Of a stretch of 38,913 nucleotides of DNA, positions 29,667 to 34,900 are shown piece by piece. The position numbers and the translations under genes were made by a program. The DNA lies in contig JADZEH010000009.1 of assembly GCA_020850635.1 (NCBI GenBank), positions 1 to 38,913 on the forward strand, in the 5' to 3' direction. Every line of letters starts with the position of its first letter. The stretch's first letter is position 1. This stretch comes from Candidatus Doudnabacteria bacterium. Its GTDB lineage: Bacteria > Patescibacteriota > Doudnabacteria > UBA920. The notes under the pieces are model-generated. The model ran no database searches. It saw nothing but the letters and a program-made list of their open reading frames with translations, and had not been told where the DNA came from.

Positions 29667-31676
29667 CTAAAAATTTAACTTCAGTAAGGTCGTATCGTTT
29701 AAAACCAAGATGATTCGGTTTTTTTCGTCGACAATAAAATCTTTTGGATTAGTAAGTTGGTTGCTGTAAATCGACTGAACGAGTCCACCGTTTTTATTTA
29801 GAACTAAGATTCTTTTGTTGTCGCTATCAAGCACATAAACATTCGTTGTAGTGCTGTCTGTAAAGATACGTCCACGTCCTGACAAAGGTGTACCAAGCTT
29901 TGGAAAATCAAAGGCGATTGGTTTACCAGATTGATACTTTAGTATTGCTGTCTTGGTTAAGACATACATATTGCCATCAACAGCGATGTCTAAGGCGTCA
30001 GCAAGTTCAGGGGCGGTAAATGACACGGTTGGCTTAGTAATATCCCGTTCACTTACAGTGTAGTTAATAACTTGTTTGGTAGATTTATCAATTAAATATA
30101 CACGGTTATTAGTCGGATAGAAGAACAAGCCTGCCCAATTTTCGGGTTTAGGAACCTGAGTATCAATTCCGGTGCCAGTTGTGGTGTTAACAAAATTCCA
30201 GAGGAATAAGCGGTCGCCACTATAAATTACTGCTTGATTCCCTCGAACAAATTGAGCGGCCTCAATAGCCTGGCTTGAAATCAAGACATTGTCTTCAACT
30301 TTGTCGGTATTTCGATCAAAACTGACAATGCTTTGGCCAGTGTGAGTGGCGATGTAGCGAGGAAGGTTGATAAGGCGGTCAGCTAAGCTAAGTGTTGCCA
30401 CAGACGTTGCTTCGATAGTGGTTTTCTTTTCAAGCTTGCCTTCAAGTTCGTTGAGTTGTTGACGCAAAGCATCAGCTGTTGAGATCTGATCGTCTTCTTC
30501 GAGCTTGGGTAAACTATTGAATTGGTCTTTGGCTTGAGTGAATAATTCTCGACTCTGATTCTCATCACCATACAAGAATGCAGCGTTACCATCGTTAACT
30601 AAACTTTGGACATTGCTCAGTATAATTTTGGCCGCAGCGAGTTCACCTTCACTACTTCGGAACTTTTGAGCTAAGAAAATATTTGTACCAAGTGCTAACA
30701 ATAGCACGAGCGCTGAGACGACTAAAAACTTTTTTTGTTTGGAAAGTTTGGCGAAATTATCAAGTGTAAAATTGTTTTTGGCGTGATTCCCAACGGCATT
30801 CAATAAGTTTTTGTTTTTGATTAAAACCGTTTTAATATCGCCCGTATCTTGTTTGGCCACCCGATCTTTAGTTTTTAGTGCAAAAGCTTTAGTGCTTTCC
30901 CAAGCGCGTTGAGCAGCAAGCTTACCACTATGCATAGCTTGTAGCGCCACTTTTTTGTGCATTTTTGCAGGAGCAATGTAGTCTTCCAAAGCGACGTGCT
31001 CAACTTGAGTTGTGCCTGGCTCAACCATCAAACCTAAAAGACTGCCAAAAGCAGTCTCAGGTCCGGTATTTTCTTGCAAAATTCGTAAAATCTCTTGGCC
31101 AGCAAGTGGTAGAGTGTGATTATTTAAAATGTTACGGATACGGTCCGCAGAGATGTTGCTAAAGAGTTGGTTGGTGGAAAGAATAACAACGTCACCTAAA
31201 TGAAGTTTACCAACTGAAAAGTCTTCAAAAGTTTTTAGCGGACTGCTTGTGGCAGGTGCCTCTGTAACTGAAGTGAAGTCATCATCACGATAGAGTAGGG
31301 CAGTAATTTTTCCAGTACTTGCCACGGATAACTTTGAGCCATCTTTTACAGCAACTAGGGCATTAAGTTTACCTACCCAGTGAGTTTTACCTTGGGCTGT
31401 TAGTTTTCCAAGTTCTTCGTTTAAACCAGCTAAAGCGTGTTCAAAGTTGTCGTTGTGGGGACGAGCCCGATAGGTTCGTCTTAAGCTTGCTGCTAATGCG
31501 TTGGCAATACGTTCACAGTCTTCCAGCGCTGCAGGATTGAACATTGGCAGCTCAGTAATCAAATAGAGTTCAGAGGACCCATTAAAAGCCTGTTCTGCCA
31601 TGACAAAAACATGGGTTGTGGTTTGTTTCGGATTGCCGAACTGAATCTTGGCTATTTGCGTCTCTAGTTCAGTCAT
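29667..31676 (-). CDS. PPM-phosphatase-like membrane protein with C-terminal beta-propeller-like domain
   Basis: 669 residues from the second ATG (31674-31676). The first ATG (31685) is only 2 nt after the -10 TATAAT and so would lie upstream of the transcription start. N-terminal domain (about 1-220) resembles PP2C/PPM phosphatases (VASTGKITALLYRD, LHLGDVVILSTNQLF) but the metal-binding Asp signature motifs are not evident, so it may be a pseudophosphatase. One membrane helix at about 318-338, a coiled-coil (340-420), then a repeated-blade domain (about 450-669) with RVYLIDKSTKQVINY and NVYVLDSDNKRILVLNKNGG, as in NHL/YVTN propellers. It may link an outside sensor to a cytosolic regulator. 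Confidence 0.7.
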   Translation of the reverse strand: MTELETQIAKIQFGNPKQTTTHVFVMAEQAFNGSSELYLITELPMFNPAALEDCERIANALAASLRRTYRARPHNDNFEHALAGLNEELGKLTAQGKTHWVGKLNALVAVKDGSKLSVASTGKITALLYRDDDFTSVTEAPATSSPLKTFEDFSVGKLHLGDVVILSTNQLFSNISADRIRNILNNHTLPLAGQEILRILQENTGPETAFGSLLGLMVEPGTTQVEHVALEDYIAPAKMHKKVALQAMHSGKLAAQRAWESTKAFALKTKDRVAKQDTGDIKTVLIKNKNLLNAVGNHAKNNFTLDNFAKLSKQKKFLVVSALVLLLALGTNIFLAQKFRSSEGELAAAKIILSNVQSLVNDGNAAFLYGDENQSRELFTQAKDQFNSLPKLEEDDQISTADALRQQLNELEGKLEKKTTIEATSVATLSLADRLINLPRYIATHTGQSIVSFDRNTDKVEDNVLISSQAIEAAQFVRGNQAVIYSGDRLFLWNFVNTTTGTGIDTQVPKPENWAGLFFYPTNNRVYLIDKSTKQVINYTVSERDITKPTVSFTAPELADALDIAVDGNMYVLTKTAILKYQSGKPIAFDFPKLGTPLSGRGRIFTDSTTTNVYVLDSDNKRILVLNKNGGLVQSIYSNQLTNPKDFIVDEKNRIILVLNDTTLLKLNF

Positions 31677-31687
31677 ACTTAACATTA

Positions 31688-31693
31688 ATTATA
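31688..31693 (-). promoter_or_regulatory. -10 of the PPM-like gene
   Basis: TATAAT on the minus strand at 31693-31688. It decides the start choice of the gene: the ATG at 31676 lies 11 nt downstream and would be within 4-5 nt of the mRNA 5' end. Confidence 0.65.
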
Positions 31694-31762
31694 CCACAAA
31701 CAACTTGCTCCTCAAAAAGTTAGAAATAACCACAGAAAAGCGTAATAATAGAGTTTTGAATA

Positions 31763-31771
31763 TGATATACT
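31763..31771 (+). promoter_or_regulatory. Extended -10 of the 31808 gene
   Basis: TGA-TATACT (31763-31771) about 36 nt before the ATG; no convincing -35. Confidence 0.6.
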
Positions 31772-31807
31772 AAAACAGTCATTGTTATTAATCAGGATTT
31801 TTAGAGA

Positions 31808-32383
31808 ATGCTCCAAGAAATTATCGAGTCGAAATACAAGTCAGTTATTGTTCCATTTTTGTTACTTGCTACAGCCCGCAGTTATTCTATTTTAGAGTTA
31901 TCAAAGCGTTTAGGTTTTTCAGTTGATAAGCTAAATCATGAACTTTCAGATTTGATGAAACTCGGTTTGGTTCGCAGTTTCACCAAGAATCGCCAAACTT
32001 ATTATCTCGTAAATACTCGTCACAAGTCGTTGATAGAGTTAAAGCAGTCGCTCGTTAAAAATCAAAAACATTTTGATGATGAGTTGTTTATCGCCATCAA
32101 AAGACTTGGTGAGGTAAAGGGAGCATTCTTGAGCGGTATCTTTACTGGTAACCCAGAACTTCCCGTTGATATTTTGATTGTTGGTAAACCAAACTTGAAC
32201 AAGCTCGATGAATTTTTACAGAATTGTAAGAAAATGATGGGTCAAGATGTAAATTACAGCATCATGAGTGAAGATGAGTACACTTTACGCCGCGATACTT
32301 TCGACAGGTTTATTAAAGATGTTTTTGATTACCCACATTTGGTGGTTTTTGATAACCTTCATAAAACTAAAAAGAAAAAATAA
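31808..32383 (+). CDS. Winged-helix protein with nucleotidyltransferase-like C-terminal domain
   Basis: 191 residues. N-terminal winged helix (about 10-75): LLATARSYSILELSKRLGFSVDKLNHELSDLMKLGLV, read in parts, then the wing RQTYYLVN. C-terminal part (about 95-185) with GEVKGAFLSGIFTG and PVDILIVGKP resembles minimal nucleotidyltransferase folds (GxxS...D-x-L) in which the catalytic residues look incomplete. Probably a DNA-binding regulator; target unknown. The gene for a small two-helix membrane protein follows after 6 nt. Confidence 0.72.
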   Translation: MLQEIIESKYKSVIVPFLLLATARSYSILELSKRLGFSVDKLNHELSDLMKLGLVRSFTKNRQTYYLVNTRHKSLIELKQSLVKNQKHFDDELFIAIKRLGEVKGAFLSGIFTGNPELPVDILIVGKPNLNKLDEFLQNCKKMMGQDVNYSIMSEDEYTLRRDTFDRFIKDVFDYPHLVVFDNLHKTKKKK

Positions 32384-32389
32384 AATATC

Positions 32390-32623
32390 ATGCAACAAAT
32401 TCAAGATTTCTACGTAGGGTTCCTAAATTTGTTCCCAGGTTTCTTGCATCCAGCCATATCGATTGGCTTAGCGATCCTCTTGGTTGTTTCTGTGATTCAA
32501 GTGCTTAAAAGAAATTTCGTTTATCTTATCTTGCTGGTTATCCTGCTCCCAGCTTCAATCCCGATTCTAAAAAACATTCTCGATACGCTAATCGGGTTCG
32601 TGAAGTTTGTGTTAGGGATATAG
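32390..32623 (+). CDS. Small two-helix membrane protein
   Basis: 77 residues with two hydrophobic helices (about 20-38 and 43-57) and an amphipathic C-terminal helix. No family that I recognise. It follows the winged-helix gene by 6 nt, without a ribosome site, and ends before a strong terminator, so the two form an operon. Confidence 0.7.
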   Translation: MQQIQDFYVGFLNLFPGFLHPAISIGLAILLVVSVIQVLKRNFVYLILLVILLPASIPILKNILDTLIGFVKFVLGI

Positions 32624-32634
32624 CAAAGCCATGC

Positions 32635-32663
32635 TTGACTAGTGTTATAAAATATCGTAAGAT
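32635..32663 (+). promoter_or_regulatory. Possible promoter of the cold-shock-like gene
   Basis: TTGACT (32635-32640), 17-nt spacer, TAAGAT (32658-32663). The -10 overlaps the 5' arm of the terminator hairpin that follows, so transcripts from here would start inside the hairpin and escape it. Confidence 0.5.
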
Positions 32664-32686
32664 GCTAGATCACTAGCATCTTTTTT
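32659..32686 (+). terminator. Terminator after the small membrane gene
   Basis: AAGATGCTAG / CTAGCATCTT 10-bp stem (32659-32668 with 32673-32682), loop ATCA, followed by TTTT. Confidence 0.9.
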
Positions 32687-32737
32687 GATGCGCCAGGTGA
32701 TGTACATTCGAAGCGTATCACGTATCATGGAGGACAC

Positions 32738-33157
32738 ATGAGCGAAGCACGGCAGAGTCAGAATCCACCGGAACCCAAATACGTTGAGGTTCATGTCGAG
32801 ATTTACAAATCCCTGGCTCACAAGGGATATGCCTTCGGAACCGCAATCATCAACGGTACCAGGAAGGATGTCTTCGTTGGCAAGAAGGGCCACTCCTATC
32901 AGAACGAGAATGGGTACTGGGAGAAGTATCGTGAGGGGATGCAACGTGCGCCCTTTGAGGGTGACGTCGTTCGCGCCAGGGTTTGTCTCAGAGTGGATCC
33001 GGGCAAGAGTCCTTTCGCAGCGTTCTGGTATTTCCTTTCCGAAGCCTCTGACGAGGGCAACAATGAGGGATTCAGCATTCTTGAGGAGGACTACGAAGCT
33101 CGCTATCTTTGCGATGATTGCGGCATGTCTCCTTGTAGATGCGCTCAGGAGTACTAG
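32738..33157 (+). CDS. Cold-shock/OB-like protein with C-terminal Cys cluster
   Basis: 139 residues. YKSLAHKGYAFGTAII...KDVFVGKKGHSY near 23-53 and FEGDVVRARVCLRV near 73-86 follow the cold-shock-domain pattern (Gly-Tyr/Phe-x-Phe, then D-V/I-F-V, then GD-V-x-A) though the RNA-binding aromatic motifs are diverged. The C-terminus carries CDDCGMSPCRC (about 125-135), a tight four-Cys zinc cluster. A nucleic-acid role is likely but inferred. GGAGG lies 7-8 nt before the ATG. GC-rich codons, own terminator. Confidence 0.65.
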   Translation: MSEARQSQNPPEPKYVEVHVEIYKSLAHKGYAFGTAIINGTRKDVFVGKKGHSYQNENGYWEKYREGMQRAPFEGDVVRARVCLRVDPGKSPFAAFWYFLSEASDEGNNEGFSILEEDYEARYLCDDCGMSPCRCAQEY

Positions 33158-33181
33158 GTGCGATTCGTTCGGATCGTGTGT

Positions 33182-33229
33182 GGCACATGGTCGATCTTCA
33201 TTGGTCGATTATGTGCCTCTTTATTTTTA
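33182..33229 (+). terminator. Terminator of the cold-shock-like gene
   Basis: GGCACAT / ATGTGCC outer stem (33182-33188 with 33211-33217) followed by TCTTTATTTTT. Confidence 0.78.
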
Positions 33230-33254
33230 TAAATATATTTGTGGATAACTGCAG

Positions 33255-33282
33255 GGTGTACGTCGGTACACCTTGTTTTTAT
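33255..33282 (+). terminator. Second terminator before lexA
   Basis: GGTGTAC-GTCG-GTACACC (33255-33272) followed by TTGTTTTT. It is redundant with the hairpin at 33182 and lies 6 nt before the lexA -35. It could insulate lexA or be left from an earlier gene order. Confidence 0.8.
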
Positions 33283-33287
33283 TAGCT

Positions 33288-33316
33288 TTGACACAGGGTG
33301 AACGACCGTATACTAT
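33288..33316 (+). promoter_or_regulatory. lexA promoter (TTGACA-17-TACTAT)
   Basis: TTGACA at 33288-33293, 17-nt spacer, TACTAT at 33311-33316. The leader to the ATG is about 125 nt; a second extended -10 (TGC-TATAGT near 33365) may give a shorter transcript. The 292-nt gap 33158-33449 holds these and the two terminators. Confidence 0.7.
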
Positions 33317-33323
33317 AATAGTA
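33311..33323. promoter_or_regulatory. Candidate LexA operator palindrome
   Basis: TACTAT-A-ATAGTA, a perfect 6-bp inverted repeat that contains the lexA -10. A repressor here would block its own promoter. It is not the Bacillus (GAAC-N4-GTTC) or E. coli (CTGT-N8-ACAG) SOS box, though GAACGACCGTAT just upstream matches half of the former. Confidence 0.4.
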
Positions 33324-33449
33324 CTGATTAAGTAGCATTTAATTGAAGCTCAGCTAAAGGATCTTGCTATAGTATTCTCATTCGAAATTGGGTACTTGTG
33401 CACCGCAAGATTCTCTATCTGCCCTTCAGGAAAGTGGGAGGATAAAAAC

Positions 33450-34061
33450 ATGTCGATTACTGAGAGACAAAAAGAGTTGCTAAAGTTTATTAGCAAACAA
33501 ATTCGCGAGCATAATATGCCACCGTCAATATCTGAGATGGCTGAATACTTGGAAGTTAAATCTAAAAATGCTGTTGCGAAACTTCTTAATTCACTAGAAG
33601 AAGAAGGTTATATCAAAACCAGTGGTAAAGCTCGAGGTATTACAGTACTTAACAGTCTGACCGATAGTTTAGAAAAAGGCTTTATCCGAGTTCCGCTCCT
33701 AGGCTCAATTCAAGCTGGTAGTCCTCACTTGGCCGAAGAACAAATTGAAGAGTGGGTGAACTTACCTCAAACAATGATCAAAGGCCGGCGCGATGTCTTT
33801 CTGCTTAAAGTTCGTGGTGAGAGTATGATTAACGCTGGAATTTACGAAGGGGACTTAGTTATCGTTCGTCCGACTAAAGAAGCTCGTAATAACGATATCG
33901 TTGTCGCTCTGCTCCACGATGAAGCTACGGTTAAACGTTTCGTTCAGATCAAAAACAGAGCTTACTTGAAAGCTGAGAATCCTGATTATCCAAACATCTA
34001 TCCAAAAGAAGAGTGGATGATCCAAGGAAAAGTGGTTGGTGTGATAAGAAACTTAGAATAA
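33450..34061 (+). CDS. lexA: SOS repressor LexA
   Basis: 203 residues from ATG 33450, with GGGAGGA 8 nt upstream; the frame is open 18 codons further but without LexA similarity. N-terminal winged helix with PSISEMAEYLEVKSKNAVAK (24-43); cleavage site Ala89-Gly90 in SIQAGSP; catalytic Ser125 in RGESMI and Lys162 in DEATVKRF. It represses SOS genes and cleaves itself when stimulated by RecA filaments. None of the classical SOS genes is adjacent; a small zinc-ribbon gene follows. Confidence 0.95.
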   Translation: MSITERQKELLKFISKQIREHNMPPSISEMAEYLEVKSKNAVAKLLNSLEEEGYIKTSGKARGITVLNSLTDSLEKGFIRVPLLGSIQAGSPHLAEEQIEEWVNLPQTMIKGRRDVFLLKVRGESMINAGIYEGDLVIVRPTKEARNNDIVVALLHDEATVKRFVQIKNRAYLKAENPDYPNIYPKEEWMIQGKVVGVIRNLE

Positions 34062-34094
34062 GAAATAAATCTTTATTTAAACAAATTATTAATT

Positions 34095-34115
34095 CATTCT
34101 GATGGACTCAGAATG
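34095..34115. promoter_or_regulatory. Inverted repeat before the 59-aa Cys gene
   Basis: CATTCTGA-TGGAC-TCAGAATG, a perfect 8-bp inverted repeat 15 nt before the ATG at 34131 and just upstream of its ribosome site. It may be a weak lexA terminator, a leader hairpin or an operator. Confidence 0.5.
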
Positions 34116-34130
34116 CATGGGGGTTTTATT

Positions 34131-34310
34131 ATGTCCGATTTAGAATTGTCCAAAAGCAGAATCCTAAAGCAGTTACGCGGTTTATGTGCCCATTGTGCTA
34201 ATGCTCGTGAACACACATGTCCTGTTCAGCGCATCGCGATTCAAGTAAAAGCTATAAATGGTATTCCACTTATAGTAAACAGCGAGTTTCGAGGTGTGTT
34301 GTGGGCATAA
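34131..34310 (+). CDS. Small Cys-containing protein (59 aa)
   Basis: 59 residues from ATG 34131, with GGGGG about 9 nt upstream; an in-frame ATG six codons earlier overlaps the inverted repeat. The middle GLCAHCANAREHTCPVQ has a CxxC, a His and a further Cys, a likely zinc-binding knuckle. No membrane segment. It follows lexA by 69 nt in the same direction and is closed by a strong terminator, so it may be coregulated with lexA. Confidence 0.65.
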   Translation: MSDLELSKSRILKQLRGLCAHCANAREHTCPVQRIAIQVKAINGIPLIVNSEFRGVLWA

Positions 34311-34342
34311 CCGCAAATTCGGTAAACAAAATAGCGAAGCTG

Positions 34343-34384
34343 AAATAATCTGGATACAAGCATGTGTATCCAGATTATTTTTAA
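34343..34384 (+). terminator. Terminator after the 59-aa Cys gene
   Basis: 16-bp stem AAATAATCTGGATACA / TGTATCCAGATTATTT (34343-34358 with 34365-34380) and T-rich end. Confidence 0.88.
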
Positions 34385-34424
34385 AATGACATGTAAGCTC
34401 TAAAAGTATTACAATAATGTTACT

Positions 34425-34652
34425 ATGATTTCTCAGAATATCGTTCAAGTTGAGTTTGTGGCGTCTACCCAGTATGCCATTGGTGCCAGAGTCCCGCGGA
34501 CTGGGTTGTATGTTTGCGTGCCTTGTGGTTATGTTGAGCAATTTCAGGAAGGGGAGCTGTTTCCGACTTGTGAAGCTTGTTTGGCGGGCACCGAGAACGG
34601 TCCAGAAGGGTTTCAAGAAGAAGAGGTTGAGTTCTGGGAATTCGTCAGCTAA
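34425..34652 (+). CDS. Small zinc-ribbon protein (75 aa)
   Basis: 75 residues: GARVPRTGLYVCVPCG near 20-35 and GELFPTCEAC near 43-52 give the CxxC...CxxC layout and the G-x-Y-x-C-x-x-CG / FPxCxxC pattern of short rubredoxin-like zinc ribbons found next to many unrelated genes. Function unknown. A TACAAT -10 lies 9 nt before the ATG (-35 ATGACA, 18 nt upstream), so the leader is 2-3 nt at most; no ribosome site. Confidence 0.75.
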   Translation: MISQNIVQVEFVASTQYAIGARVPRTGLYVCVPCGYVEQFQEGELFPTCEACLAGTENGPEGFQEEEVEFWEFVS

Positions 34653-34682
34653 ATCTAAACACGTCTTTGACCTCAGAAAAAT

Positions 34683-34704
34683 CGCTTAAGAATAAGCGTT
34701 TTTT
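34683..34704 (+). terminator. Terminator of the zinc-ribbon gene
   Basis: CGCTTA-AGAA-TAAGCG (34683-34698) followed by six T; the next promoter's -35 begins 14 nt later. Confidence 0.82.
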
Positions 34705-34717
34705 GTTAATTTAAAAC

Positions 34718-34746
34718 TTGACAAATTCCCGTATATACTATATAAT
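34718..34746 (+). promoter_or_regulatory. Consensus promoter of the surface protein gene
   Basis: TTGACA (34718-34723), exactly 17 nt, TATAAT (34741-34746): full consensus in both boxes, the strongest promoter in the window. It predicts high expression of the protein that follows. Confidence 0.92.
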
Positions 34747-34762
34747 AATCAGATTTGAACAA

Positions 34763-34882
34763 CCGCGTTTAAATATCTGCGGAAGTCTAATCATTTTAAG
34801 ATAATCCTTGTTTGTTGCTATTTGGCAACGAAATTGGAATACTATTACATTAAACTCCTATTACCGCTAATCGTTAAGCGGT
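34763..34882 (+). promoter_or_regulatory. Structured 150-nt leader of the surface protein mRNA
   Basis: Three hairpins in series: CCGC/GCGG (34763-34782), GTTGC-TATTTG-GCAAC (34814-34829) and ACCGCT/AGCGGT (34863-34882), the last ending 9 nt before an AAAGGA ribosome site. Such leaders often stabilise very abundant mRNAs; that role is inferred. Confidence 0.6.
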
Positions 34883-34900
34883 TGGGAAAAGGAACTCTGT

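Noticed and set aside
31677-31685. First ATG of the PPM-like gene
   Set aside because: It lies 2 nt after the -10 box and therefore probably upstream of the mRNA start.
34113-34130. Earlier ATG for the small Cys gene
   Set aside because: It overlaps the inverted repeat and lacks a ribosome site; the ATG at 34131 follows GGGGG.
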